DNA from: Saprospiraceae bacterium UBA6168
Lineage (GTDB): Bacteria > Bacteroidota > Bacteroidia > Chitinophagales > Saprospiraceae
Assembly: GCA_002435785.1 (NCBI GenBank)
Contig: DIUC01000040.1
Coordinates: forward strand, 1-60,505
Reading direction: 5' to 3'
DNA: 60,505 nt
Shown: positions 42,041-50,425 of the stretch, one piece after another
Layout of the letters: every line of letters begins with the position of its first letter
Position numbering within the stretch: position 1 is the first letter of the stretch
The notes under the pieces: generated by a model
What the model saw: the letters and a program-made list of their open reading frames with translations, nothing else
Told to the model about the DNA's origin: nothing
Database searches by the model: none
Made by a program: the position numbers and the translations under genes

Positions 42041-43258
42041 ATGAAATCTAAATTCACTTTCGCATTTATACTCCTTCTTGTTGTTGTTATCTTCAGCGTT
42101 CAAGACGCTTCGGCGCAGGGCTGCGTCGCCATTCGCAACATGGGCTGCTCCGGCACCACCATTGGCGGAAACACCTCGGGCTTTTTGCAAAAAGGGGAGT
42201 TCCAGGTATTCACCAACTACCGTTATTTCAAATCATTCCGCCACTTCAGGGGCACACATGAGGAAACGGCAAGGGTGGAAAACAATACAGAAGTAATCAA
42301 CAAAGCCCACTCTCTTGAATTGGGACTTGCTTTCGCCATCAGCAATCGCCTGTCCGTATCGGCAAGCTTGCCCATCAATCACAACGACCGTTCCTCGCTT
42401 TATGAGCATTACGGCAACCCAAGGTTCGATGCCGATGGCAATCCCAACAACCCGCTTGGCTGGTCGCATTCCCGCTTCCACACTGGCTCCAAAGGCATCG
42501 GCGACCTGCGTCTGACCGGCACCTATTGGGTGTTCGACCCAGAGAAGGTCGGCAAGGGCAACCTCGCCATCGGGTTGGGCGTCAAGGCACCCACTGGCGA
42601 TTACGAAGTAAAGGATGATTTCCACAAGCTGACCAAAACCGGGCAGGATACCATCGTGAACAGGTACGCTGACCAATCCATCCAATTGGGCGATGGCGGT
42701 TGGGGCGTTTCGTTGGAGGCGCAGGGGTACTACTCGTTGGCGAACAGGCTGAGCACCTATTTCAGCGGCTTTTACATGTTCACACCACAGGAGCACAACG
42801 GCGTCGCACGGCAAACAGTTACCACGGAATATCCCAAAAGCATCGTGAATTATTTTGCTGTGCCCGACCAGTTTGCGGCAAGGGTTGGCTTTGGCTATGT
42901 GCTGTTGCCACAGTCCGGCGTAGTAGTGAACCTCGGCGGAAGGGTGGAAGGCGTGGCCTCCGAAGACCTAATCGGTGGAAAGGGAGGTTACCGTCGTCCA
43001 GGTTACGTGATTTCGGTAGAGCCGGGCGTCAACTGGGCTTTCGGCGATTTCAACGTTGCCCTCAACGTACCATTTGCCGTTTACCGCAACCGCACGAAGA
43101 GCGTCAGCGACAAAGCCATCGGCAATGGGCAGCACGGTGATGCTGCTTTCGCCGATTATCTGACGAGCCTCAGCGTGAGCTACCGTTTCGGAGGCAAGCA
43201 CGACAAGATGCCCGCCACGGGCGGCACTTTCAAGAATGTGCCAGCTCCTAACCAATAG
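42041..43258 (+). CDS. outer-membrane beta-barrel protein (MetA-pathway/transporter-like)
   Basis: 405 residues. Signal peptide about 1-26 (ends DASAQ). Mature part opens GCVAIRNMGCSGTTIGG with two Cys, then about fourteen amphipathic beta strands (SLELGLAFAISNRLSVSASL, GNLAIGLGVKAPTGDYEVKD, LSTYFSGFYMFTP, YVLLPQSGVVVNLGGRVEG) ending in a strand with Phe (LSVSYRFGGKH). This resembles barrels annotated as transporters or MetA-pathway proteins. It is the first of three plus-strand genes (two barrels and a haloperoxidase-type lipoprotein); a terminator at 43281 separates it from the second. Cargo unknown. Confidence 0.8.
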   Translation: MKSKFTFAFILLLVVVIFSVQDASAQGCVAIRNMGCSGTTIGGNTSGFLQKGEFQVFTNYRYFKSFRHFRGTHEETARVENNTEVINKAHSLELGLAFAISNRLSVSASLPINHNDRSSLYEHYGNPRFDADGNPNNPLGWSHSRFHTGSKGIGDLRLTGTYWVFDPEKVGKGNLAIGLGVKAPTGDYEVKDDFHKLTKTGQDTIVNRYADQSIQLGDGGWGVSLEAQGYYSLANRLSTYFSGFYMFTPQEHNGVARQTVTTEYPKSIVNYFAVPDQFAARVGFGYVLLPQSGVVVNLGGRVEGVASEDLIGGKGGYRRPGYVISVEPGVNWAFGDFNVALNVPFAVYRNRTKSVSDKAIGNGQHGDAAFADYLTSLSVSYRFGGKHDKMPATGGTFKNVPAPNQ

Positions 43259-43280
43259 TTCTCAAATTGATGCAAATGAA

Positions 43281-43317
43281 AAAAGTGGCCTGTCAGGAAA
43301 CTGTGCAGGCCACTTTT
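43281..43317 (+). terminator. Rho-independent terminator after the first barrel gene
   Basis: AAAAGTGGCCTG (43281-43292) pairs with CAGGCCACTTTT (43306-43317), followed by a short AT-rich stretch. A smaller hairpin, TTGCCAAT/ATTGGCAA at 43342-43360, lies in the leader of the next gene and might be an operator. Confidence 0.85.
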
Positions 43318-43406
43318 ATGCCTGATTGGTAAATGGCGCTATTGCCAATACGATTGGCAAAGCTCCTACACCAAATCGTTTTTAAAACTACAAACCTTTA
43401 TTTATT

Positions 43407-44366
43407 ATGAAAATTATCTTGAACAAATGGCTTTCTATGCTGGCTGTTTGTACTGTGCTGGCCATTCCAATATCAAGGGCGCAAACCCCGACCGATGCCA
43501 TTATGATGGAAAAAGGGCAACTCTGTGTTGCTGCTATTTATGGTCACGACACTTGGGACGAATACTGGGAAGGCACCTACAAGCGCAGCAATGGCAACAT
43601 CGGTACGCTGACCCGTCAATCTGTGACGGGCATGTTTTCGCTCGGCATCACTGACCGCATCAACGTGCTTGGCGCACTGCCGTGGATGAAAACTTCGTCC
43701 AGTGCTGGCTTCTTTCACGGCGTACAGGGCATCCAAGACTGGGGTGTTTGGGTCAAGGCTCGTGCCATTGACTTCAAGGTGGGCCCCGGCACACTCGGCT
43801 TCTACCCCGTGCTTGGCCTCACTGGCCCCGCCTCCAATTACTTGCCCGATTACCTACCGTTCAGCCTCGGCCTTGGTGCGGTGGAGGCCTCGGGTCGCGG
43901 CATCCTCATTTATGAGTTGGACATGGGCCTCTACGTCCGCGCCCACGCCGCCTACCACGTCCGAGGCAATACCACCATTGAGCGAGACTACTACTACATT
44001 CCCGGCTCTGGCGGCGTTTACAGCGACCAGGTGGACATGCCCAACGTCAGCAGCTTTGGCGCTACTTTGGGGGCACTATTGCTCAACAACAACCTGAAAG
44101 TTGAGGCAACCTACGATGGCATGAACACGCTTGGCGGTGCCGACATCCGGCCCCACGACATGCCATTCCCATCGAACAACATGGACATGACGAGGGCTGG
44201 CCTCAGCCTCCAGTATTACATCCCCCTCGGCAATGGGCATATCCTCAGTGTGATAGCTGGCGGTAGCCAAGTGCTCACGGGCCGCAACGTGGGGCAGTCC
44301 ACGGCCTTCATGGGCGGATTGACCTACCAGTTTGGTGTGTTTGGCAACAAAAAAGCAACGAATTAA
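43407..44366 (+). CDS. outer-membrane beta-barrel protein (second of the cluster)
   Basis: 319 residues. Signal peptide about 1-25 (ends SRAQT). The mature protein is mostly alternating polar and hydrophobic strands: VAAIYGHDTWDEYWEG, SLGITDRINVLGALPWMKT, FYPVLGLTGPASNYLPDYLP, LKVEATYDGMNTLGGADIRP, ending TYQFGVFGNKKATN. It belongs to the same broad barrel class as its neighbour but shows no obvious repeat of it. Stops 56 bp before the haloperoxidase-type gene, no terminator between, so co-transcribed. Probably an outer-membrane channel for a small solute linked to that enzyme; inference. Confidence 0.75.
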   Translation: MKIILNKWLSMLAVCTVLAIPISRAQTPTDAIMMEKGQLCVAAIYGHDTWDEYWEGTYKRSNGNIGTLTRQSVTGMFSLGITDRINVLGALPWMKTSSSAGFFHGVQGIQDWGVWVKARAIDFKVGPGTLGFYPVLGLTGPASNYLPDYLPFSLGLGAVEASGRGILIYELDMGLYVRAHAAYHVRGNTTIERDYYYIPGSGGVYSDQVDMPNVSSFGATLGALLLNNNLKVEATYDGMNTLGGADIRPHDMPFPSNNMDMTRAGLSLQYYIPLGNGHILSVIAGGSQVLTGRNVGQSTAFMGGLTYQFGVFGNKKATN

Positions 44367-44422
44367 AACTAACGAACCTTCGGTAAAACAAAGAAGGCTC
44401 ATCACCATAAATCTAAAATTTG

Positions 44423-45964
44423 ATGAAAAAGATATATTTCCTTGGAATACTGGCGTTCGTGGCACTGACTGTTTTCCAAGCCTGCGAAAAAGACTTGCCC
44501 ACGAACCTTGAATTTTCACCTTACACCTATGAAACCCTGGATGAGAACGGTGGCACTTGGAAGCCCGTGTTGCTCGACAGCGCAACGCTGATTGGCATCC
44601 CAGCCCCTGAAAGCGCAAGCTCGGCAGCCTACCTAACGGAATTGGCAGATTTGAAGGCAGCATCCTCCGATCTGACCTCGGACCAAAAGAAGGCCGTAGC
44701 TTACTGGTCAGGTGATGGCCTCGTTCGCTGGAACGAAGTCGCACGAGACCTTGCTGCGAAGTACAACCTGCCGCCAGCGCCCAAGCCTGATGGCACCTAC
44801 GGCGCGCCGGACCCAGCTAATCCCGGCAACATCCCGAACTTCCCGTTCGCACACCCGCCATACGCCTGCCGGATGTTCGCCTACTGGAGCGCCGCACAGT
44901 TCGACGCCCTCATTGCCGCATGGCACTACAAGTATGCGTACAACCGCCCGGCTGCCTACAAGACGGACGCCAGCATCAGTACGCACTTGCCGCAGAACGA
45001 CCTGCCGGGCTACCCCTCGGATGGTGCCGTAGTGGCTGCCGTTTCGAAGCGCATCCTAACAGCTATGTTCCCTCTTGAAAAGGAATATATCGCTGGTTTG
45101 GCTACTGAACACCTCAATAGTTTGCAGTGGGCAGGCATCAGCACCGAGAGCGACATCGTTTGGGGTGATTCGCTGGGCCGCGGCGTCGCCGGTAAGTTCC
45201 TCGCCCGTGCAGGGTCGGACGGAATGAAAGCCGCCCAGACGCCCAAGCCCATCTCTGATTCCCTCCGGGTTGCTGCAAAGGCACGGTTTGGCTGGCAGTG
45301 GGACAACCTGGAATCACCAACAAGGCCAGTGGGCATCACGCCTTATTTTGGCCGTGTTAAACCGTGGTGCATCCCCAACGTGGAGGCCGTGCGGCCACCC
45401 GTGCCACCGGCTCCCGGTTCGGCGGAGTTTATAAAAGATGCTGAAGAAATAAAGGATATCAGCAAGAACTTGACACAAGAGCAACGGAAAATCGCAAACT
45501 TCTGGTCGGACGGCCCCAGCACTTACACGCCGCCGGGCCACTGGAACCGCTTTGCTGCCGACGAAATCGTTGACCACCGATTGAACCCGCTGCGCGCTGC
45601 CCGTGTCTTGGCCTATATGAACATGGCCATCATGGATGCGGGCATCAGTTGCTGGGACGCCAAGTATTACTACCACTATGCGCGGCCGATACAAGCTGTC
45701 CCTGGATTCAAGACCATACTCGGTACACCAAACTTCCCCAGTTATACTTCTGGCCACTCCACCTTCTCGGCGGCAGGGGCTACGGTGCTTGGGCATTTCT
45801 TCCCGGCCGAAGCTGCTAAGTTTGACCGTTGGGCGGAGGAAGCTGCCGAATCGCGCATTTATGGCGGCATCCACTACCGTTTTGATGCGGACATGGGCAA
45901 CACGCAGGGCAAAGCTTGTGCTGCTCATACTTTGGAAGTAGCAAAAGCTGACGGCGCGGAATAA
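44423..45964 (+). CDS. vanadium-dependent haloperoxidase/PAP2-type phosphatase lipoprotein
   Basis: 513 residues from the ATG at 44423. Lipobox VFQAC with Cys21. The three vanadate/phosphate-binding motifs of the PAP2-haloperoxidase superfamily are complete: KX6RP (Lys414, Arg421, Pro422 in KYYYHYARP), SGH (Ser443, Gly444, His445 in YTSGHSTFSA) and SRX5HX3D (Ser477, Arg478, His484, Asp488 in SRIYGGIHYRFDAD). The duplicated helical fold (both halves with hydrophobic helices and PP-rich loops) fits soluble vanadium haloperoxidases better than membrane PAP2 enzymes. It would either oxidise halides with peroxide or hydrolyse phosphomonoesters, on the cell surface or periplasmic side. Activity cannot be told from motifs alone. 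Confidence 0.9.
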   Translation: MKKIYFLGILAFVALTVFQACEKDLPTNLEFSPYTYETLDENGGTWKPVLLDSATLIGIPAPESASSAAYLTELADLKAASSDLTSDQKKAVAYWSGDGLVRWNEVARDLAAKYNLPPAPKPDGTYGAPDPANPGNIPNFPFAHPPYACRMFAYWSAAQFDALIAAWHYKYAYNRPAAYKTDASISTHLPQNDLPGYPSDGAVVAAVSKRILTAMFPLEKEYIAGLATEHLNSLQWAGISTESDIVWGDSLGRGVAGKFLARAGSDGMKAAQTPKPISDSLRVAAKARFGWQWDNLESPTRPVGITPYFGRVKPWCIPNVEAVRPPVPPAPGSAEFIKDAEEIKDISKNLTQEQRKIANFWSDGPSTYTPPGHWNRFAADEIVDHRLNPLRAARVLAYMNMAIMDAGISCWDAKYYYHYARPIQAVPGFKTILGTPNFPSYTSGHSTFSAAGATVLGHFFPAEAAKFDRWAEEAAESRIYGGIHYRFDADMGNTQGKACAAHTLEVAKADGAE

Positions 45965-45981
45965 GGCTTATTTCACAACAT

Positions 45982-46041
45982 TTTACCAAAACAAAAACGG
46001 CCTGCCGGATCATCTCCGGCAGGCCGTTTTCGTTTGGTAAA
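45982..46041. terminator. bidirectional terminator between convergent genes
   Basis: A 16-bp inner stem (45994-46009 with 46015-46030, loop of five) has an outer 9-bp arm TTTACCAAA/TTTGGTAAA (45982-45990 with 46033-46041). A-rich and T-rich flanks serve both strands. Confidence 0.92.
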
Positions 46042-46062
46042 CCGCTAAAAACCTGTCAGCAC

Positions 46063-47049
46063 TCAATTGCCAAACCCCTCGCTGTTGAACAGTTCCATAA
46101 TCTGTCCATCCTTGCCATTGTTGATATTGTCCTTAATCTTGATGGTCAATTCATTTAGATAAGGTGCGGGGTCGGAGATGGGGCTTTGGTAATACAAGAA
46201 GTAAATGCTGTTGGAAAGGCTTTGTATCTCCGCCTGTATGTCCACGAACATTTGCTCCAAACCCGCCGTGTCATTGGCTTTGAAATAGCGGTCGGGGTCT
46301 TTGGCAAGCGCCTTCAATGAATTCTCATCGAGGTCGGGACTTGCGAGAGCGGCCACGTATGCACGCCGGGTGCCAATGGCGCTCTGGGCATGGGCCAGTG
46401 TGATGTTCTGGGAGGCATTGTGCCTGCCGTCGGTAAAGATGACCATGCTGCCATCCACGATGCCGTCAATGGTGTAGTTGTCCACCCAGAGGTTGGCCAC
46501 TTCAATGATGGCACCATAGAGGTTGGTGGAGTTGACCAGCCCAGTTTCGGGTATGCCGTCAATGGCGGCGAGCAGTTCCTGCTTGTTTTTGGTGAAGGTG
46601 ATTAAGGGATGGGACTGTGAGTCAAAAGTGTAAATGGCGATTTGCTGCTCCGGCATCTTGGATTCCACGAGGGAGCGGGCAGCGGTCTTTATTTGAGGCA
46701 CGAGACCCTCGACGCTGCGGGTGATGTCGAGCAGCAGCACGGTTTTCAGTTCGAACGGGATGGAACTGATGCCCACTCGCAGGTCGGCTTCAGAGTCAAT
46801 ATTGCCCTTGTTTTCGGTGACGGTGAAATCTGCTTCTGTGAGCGATGATACGCCCTTGCCATCGTAGTCGGTCACTTGGAAGAGCACCTGCACCATGCGT
46901 TGCTTTGGCAAAACGCCCACTTCAAATTGCTTCATCCGGTAGAACTTGGAAATATCGGTAGGGGTTGCGTCGTCGTCCTTGTTGCAGCCGATGGCAGCAG
47001 TGAGGAGGAGCAGGAGGGCGAACTTGGCGAAGGTGGAAAATGGCTTCAT
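46063..47049 (-). CDS. von Willebrand factor A domain lipoprotein
   Basis: 328 residues. Lipobox TAAIGC with Cys22, then an Asp-rich linker. Residues about 100-280 form a VWA fold with a MIDAS-like start VLLLDITRSVEGL (Asp-x-Thr-x-Ser), a central IAIYTFDS, and VIFTDGRHN with the final Asp of the metal site. VWA proteins bind ligands through a Mg/Ca ion; typical periplasmic or surface roles are adhesion and complex assembly. An Ig-like N-terminal part (FQVTDYDGKGVSSLTEADF) sits before it. Converges with the haloperoxidase-type gene. Ligand unknown. Confidence 0.88.
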   Translation of the reverse strand: MKPFSTFAKFALLLLLTAAIGCNKDDDATPTDISKFYRMKQFEVGVLPKQRMVQVLFQVTDYDGKGVSSLTEADFTVTENKGNIDSEADLRVGISSIPFELKTVLLLDITRSVEGLVPQIKTAARSLVESKMPEQQIAIYTFDSQSHPLITFTKNKQELLAAIDGIPETGLVNSTNLYGAIIEVANLWVDNYTIDGIVDGSMVIFTDGRHNASQNITLAHAQSAIGTRRAYVAALASPDLDENSLKALAKDPDRYFKANDTAGLEQMFVDIQAEIQSLSNSIYFLYYQSPISDPAPYLNELTIKIKDNINNGKDGQIMELFNSEGFGN

Positions 47050-47183
47050 AACCTGTTTTTTTTTACATTAACGATGTGGAGGCCCGGTTTTGTTTTGTGG
47101 CGACTGTTAAATACCGGGCAAGTGGCAAAAGGAGGCATTCTGGGTGGGCATTTCCCTAAAAACGTTTGGCATTTAAGGAATAC

Positions 47184-47399
47184 TTAACCGCTGCCTTTGA
47201 GGAGAAGATGGGTGCTGATGAAATCTTGAACTTGCTGCAACGTCTTGGTGGAATCGGCCGAAATATAGGCCCCAAAAAGCAACTCGCCCGTTACGACCAA
47301 AGGCAGGTATATGTCAGTGTAGCCCAGTATTTTTTGGGGAGATTCGCCTTTGTTGCGAAAAACATCGGCAATGATGTTCGTGTCGAAAGCCGCTACCAT
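47184..47399 (-). pseudogene. truncated PIN-domain (VapC-like) toxin
   Basis: 71 residues with the N-terminal PIN motifs MVAAFDTNIIADVF (first acidic Asp) and LPLVVTGELLFGAY (Glu of the active site), then a helix (KTLQQVQDFISTH), and an early stop after LLLKGSG. Normal PIN toxins have about 130 residues with two more acidic residues in a C-terminal half; those are missing, and the sequence beyond the stop does not restore them. It is therefore a broken toxin. The start overlaps the antitoxin stop by 7 bp, the normal operon layout. Confidence 0.75.
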
Positions 47400-47665
47400 T
47401 CCCCTTCAATTTGGTTGAACTCCTTCTCCAAACTGGCAGCAAAGGCATCACCTTCCTGTGCGGACATACACCCGATGAAGCGCTGCAATGGATGCGTTGA
47501 TGCATTTGCCTTGTGTTCGGCTTGCTTCAAGAACTGCACAAACTGGAACAATTGCCACAGAAACTCAGGACTGGCTTTGTCCAATTCTTGCATTAATTGA
47601 TGGCGGATGGTAGCTCCCATTTTCAGAATTTTATCCAAAGGTAGGGAAACACGAGTGGATTTCAA
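47393..47665 (-). CDS. antitoxin-like protein of a broken PIN toxin pair
   Basis: 90 residues from the ATG at 47665; a start at 47620 (MGATIRHQLMQELD) is also plausible and would give 75 residues. I recognise no exact family, but the pattern of a short helical protein with QELDKASPEFLWQLFQFVQFL, ending in EGEW and overlapping a PIN gene, matches antitoxins encoded just upstream of VapC-like toxins. It would bind and neutralise the toxin and repress its own operon. With the toxin truncated it may be free of selection or keep a regulatory role. Context-based assignment. Confidence 0.65.
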   Translation of the reverse strand: MKSTRVSLPLDKILKMGATIRHQLMQELDKASPEFLWQLFQFVQFLKQAEHKANASTHPLQRFIGCMSAQEGDAFAASLEKEFNQIEGEW

Positions 47666-47803
47666 AGGGACGCTGATTGGGGAAAGGGAGGCGCAAGTTA
47701 TGCTGCGCTAAACTTGCTTGAGTTGTGGGGGAGTAGGAGACTTGGATGAACTGGATGGTTAATAATTAAGAAGGGGCAACTCGAGACTGCATTAAAAAGT
47801 GTG

Positions 47804-48643
47804 TCAATGCTCATCAAGGTAGCGTACAACTTCCGCTTTCATCAGTTCCAGCAGCCGCTGGGTCACGCTGCCCGGCTTGCCGTCGCCGATGGTCACTTCG
47901 TCCACCTGCACCACGGGCATGAGGAGTCGAGTACTGCTGGTGATGAAGGCTTCTTTGGCCAATTTCAGTTCGTCCAAGCTGGGATTTCGTAACTCGATGG
48001 CGTAGTGGTGCTTGGCCACTTCCAATAGCCGCTTGCGAGTGATGCCATGCAACACGCCCTCGCCCGCCGTGACGATGGTATCGTCTTGTTTCACGATAAA
48101 AAAATTCGCACGGGTGGTCTCGTAAATCTCGCCGTTGCTGTGAAAAAGCACATCCTCCGCTCCAGCGGCCTGTTGTTGCGGCAGCAAGTAAATGCCCACA
48201 ATGTAGTTGATGGACTTGGCGCTGGGAAAGGTGCGGTGGTGCTCGTACAACATCAGTTTGACGCCTTGCTCGAACTTGCTTTTTGGATAAACGGGCGGCG
48301 GCATTTCAAGGATGATGAGGTTCGGTTTTGCGGGAGAGTACCCATCGTCGGCATAGCCGCCCGTCAGTATGATTTTGATGCCGGCCTCCTGCTCGCCATT
48401 GGCCCGGATGAGCTGCAAGACCTGCTCCCGCAGTGCCTCCCGTGTGACGAGCAATTCCAAGTGCAGCCACTTGGCCGACTGCTCCACCCGGTCGAGGTAG
48501 TCCTCGAAAAAGAGGGGCTGCCCTTTTTTCACTACAAAATAATCGAAGAGGCCATAGCCACGCTGGATGGCCAGGTCGGTGACGCCGAGCGAGGCTTGCT
48601 CCTTGTTCACCAGTTCCCCGTTGATGGAGTAGTATTTTATCAT
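47804..48643 (-). CDS. class IV (branched-chain/D-amino-acid type) PLP aminotransferase
   Basis: 279 residues. Fold type IV PLP enzyme: IQRGYGLFDYFVVKKGQPLF, the catalytic Lys in AKSINYIVG, EDVLFHSNGEIYETTRANFF, and LHGITRKRLLEVAKHH, the phosphate-binding turn. These match IlvE, Dat and 4-amino-4-deoxychorismate lyase. No diagnostic residue for one substrate is visible to me, so branched-chain, D-alanine/D-glutamate or PabC activity stay open. A large hairpin repeat lies only 4 bp upstream of its start codon. Confidence 0.87.
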   Translation of the reverse strand: MIKYYSINGELVNKEQASLGVTDLAIQRGYGLFDYFVVKKGQPLFFEDYLDRVEQSAKWLHLELLVTREALREQVLQLIRANGEQEAGIKIILTGGYADDGYSPAKPNLIILEMPPPVYPKSKFEQGVKLMLYEHHRTFPSAKSINYIVGIYLLPQQQAAGAEDVLFHSNGEIYETTRANFFIVKQDDTIVTAGEGVLHGITRKRLLEVAKHHYAIELRNPSLDELKLAKEAFITSSTRLLMPVVQVDEVTIGDGKPGSVTQRLLELMKAEVVRYLDEH

Positions 48644-48647
48644 TGGA

Positions 48648-48732
48648 GGAGGTTTAGGGGGTTTAGAGGGTTTAGGGGAGTTTAGAATGGCTCCAAGCTA
48701 AACCTTCTAAACTCTTCTAAACCCTCTAAACC
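48648..48732. repeat. second inverted array of GGTTTAG-type 9-bp units
   Basis: The left arm (48648-48685) has four units ending TTTAG; the right arm (48698-48732) has their reverse complements; loop of about 12. Same family as 18487-18562. It fills nearly all of the 92 bp between the gldH stop and the aminotransferase start, so it forms a stem of about 35 bp between two minus-strand genes. Confidence 0.9.
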
Positions 48733-48735
48733 GTT

Positions 48736-49212
48736 TTATTCCAACTGCTTGACTTTCAACGAAATAGCCTTGATGCCGACCAATGGGTTCACCCGCATGA
48801 ACTGCTCAACGGTGATGCTGTGCTTGCCGGGCTGCTTGAACTTCGCCTTGCCTTGCAATGGGATTTCAAGCGTACAAGCATTGCCGCTGCACTTGCCTGT
48901 CCAAATGCCTGACTGTCCGGCAAGTTCGAGGCTGACGGGCTGCTTTTTCTCCTCCCCGTTGGGGAATGTAGTGGTGATTTGGACGTAGCAGTTCTGAAAG
49001 CCGAAGTCGCCGGCATGTTCCACTTCGAGCAAAATCTGGTAGGCTTTGGTGGTGTCCGTCACCTCGAACTCGAACGGTAGCTTGTTGTCATAGCCCCATG
49101 AAGCATCTGGAATGTCAATGCTTTTTTCAAAAATAAAATCATTGCCGCAGCCAAACAAAAACAGGGCGATAAAACCGAACAACAAGTTCGTGCGGGCGTA
49201 AGATTTCAGCAT
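48736..49212 (-). CDS. gldH: gliding motility lipoprotein GldH
   Basis: 158 residues, matching GldH length. Lipobox LFLFGC with Cys22; then FIFEKSIDIPDASWGYDNKL, FEVTDTTKAYQILLEVEHAG, YVQITTTFPNGEEKKQPVSLEL, ending MRVNPLVGIKAISLKVK; these match the GldH/PF14109 pattern. In Flavobacterium GldH is needed for gliding and is exported as an outer-membrane lipoprotein. It lies away from other gld genes here, between the MoxR ATPase and the aminotransferase. Confidence 0.88.
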   Translation of the reverse strand: MLKSYARTNLLFGFIALFLFGCGNDFIFEKSIDIPDASWGYDNKLPFEFEVTDTTKAYQILLEVEHAGDFGFQNCYVQITTTFPNGEEKKQPVSLELAGQSGIWTGKCSGNACTLEIPLQGKAKFKQPGKHSITVEQFMRVNPLVGIKAISLKVKQLE

Positions 49213-49242
49213 TTTCGGTGAATATTAACGGACGGTACGTGG

Positions 49243-49250
49243 CAAAGGTA
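49243..49250 (-). promoter_or_regulatory. -7 element upstream of gldH
   Basis: The minus strand reads TACCTTTG, an exact TAnnTTTG, 31 bp upstream of the gldH start. The nearest TTG outward is only 12 bp away, so the -33 part is unclear. It argues that gldH has its own promoter within the 233-bp gap below moxR. Confidence 0.4.
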
Positions 49251-49445
49251 GTGCGCTGTGCGCAATTTAGAAGCGGGGAAAATAGTGCAGAATCGGAAGC
49301 CTCCCTCTGTGGCAACTACTGAAAAATAGGCGAACAGGGGAAACCTGCCCCGAAGTTGTCAGAGTTCGTTGGTCGTTCAAAGCAAAAGCCTGACCCGACC
49401 CAATTGGGAAGCCAGCCAAAATGGTAGGTTGTTTTTCGCTGCTCC

Positions 49446-50417
49446 TTAAAACAAACTTTGGATGATGTTCTCCTCCGTGATACCCTCCGCTTCCGCTTTG
49501 TAATTGCGCACGATGCGGTGGCGAAGCACGTAATTGGCGATGGCCTTCACGTCTTCGATGTCCGGCGAGTATTTGCCGGAAACGGCGGCGTGGCATTTTG
49601 CGCCAAGCACCAAATATTGCGAAGCACGAGGCCCGGCGCCCCAAGAGATGTAGTCGTTGACTTTGGGAGTGGCCCGCTCGGTGCCGGGGCGGGTCTTGGT
49701 GGCCAATGACACGGCGTATTCCAGCACGTTGTCCGCCACGGGTATTTTGCGCACCAATTGCTGGAAAGCAAGGATTTGCGAATCGTTTAGAATATGCTTT
49801 AGGCTGGCCTTCTCGTTGCCAGTCGTGCTCTTGACCACGTTGATTTCCTCTTGGTAGGAGGGATAATCGAGCGGTATATTGAACATGAAACGGTCGAGCT
49901 GTGCCTCTGGCAGCGGGTAGGTACCCTCTTGCTCGATTGGGTTTTGCGTAGCCAACACGAAAAATGGTGCGGGCAGCACGTGCCTGGTCCCGGCCACTGT
50001 CACCGAACGCTCCTGCATGGCTTCCAAGAGAGCGGCTTGGGTTTTGGGCGGGGTCCGGTTTATCTCGTCAGCCAGTACGATGTTGGAGAAGAGTGGGCCT
50101 TTGTTGAACTTAAAATGGCGGTCTTCACCAAGGATTTCGGAGCCGGTGATGTCCGAGGGCATGAGGTCGGGCGTGAACTGGATACGCTTGAAGCCGAGGT
50201 CAAGCACTTCGGCGATGGTGCTTACGAGCAGCGTCTTGGCAAGGCCCGGTACACCGACCAATAGGCTGTGGCCGTTGGAAAACAATGAAATGATGACGCT
50301 TTTTACAACTTCGTCTTGGCCAACGATGACCTTGGCAATTTCCTTTTTTAGGTCTTTGTACGACTGCGCCAAAGCGTCCACCGCTTCAACGTCAGATTTG
50401 TGGGTAGTTTGAGACAT
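49446..50417 (-). CDS. MoxR family AAA+ ATPase
   Basis: 323 residues, typical MoxR. Seen: Walker A GVPGLAKTLLVS, sensor-rich FKFNKGPLFSNIVLADEINR (Walker B DEINR), PKTQAALLEAMQERSVTVAG, the sensor 1 Asn in ATQNPIEQEG, and arginine fingers in PLPEAQLDRFMF. MoxR chaperones help mature or assemble proteins such as VWA-domain partners, usually encoded beside DUF58 and BatA/B genes. None of those follows here on this strand; the next gene is gldH after 233 bp. Orphan MoxR, so its client is unknown. Short ATTGACGATT repeats sit at its start. Confidence 0.92.
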   Translation of the reverse strand: MSQTTHKSDVEAVDALAQSYKDLKKEIAKVIVGQDEVVKSVIISLFSNGHSLLVGVPGLAKTLLVSTIAEVLDLGFKRIQFTPDLMPSDITGSEILGEDRHFKFNKGPLFSNIVLADEINRTPPKTQAALLEAMQERSVTVAGTRHVLPAPFFVLATQNPIEQEGTYPLPEAQLDRFMFNIPLDYPSYQEEINVVKSTTGNEKASLKHILNDSQILAFQQLVRKIPVADNVLEYAVSLATKTRPGTERATPKVNDYISWGAGPRASQYLVLGAKCHAAVSGKYSPDIEDVKAIANYVLRHRIVRNYKAEAEGITEENIIQSLF

Positions 50418-50425
50418 GTGTTATC

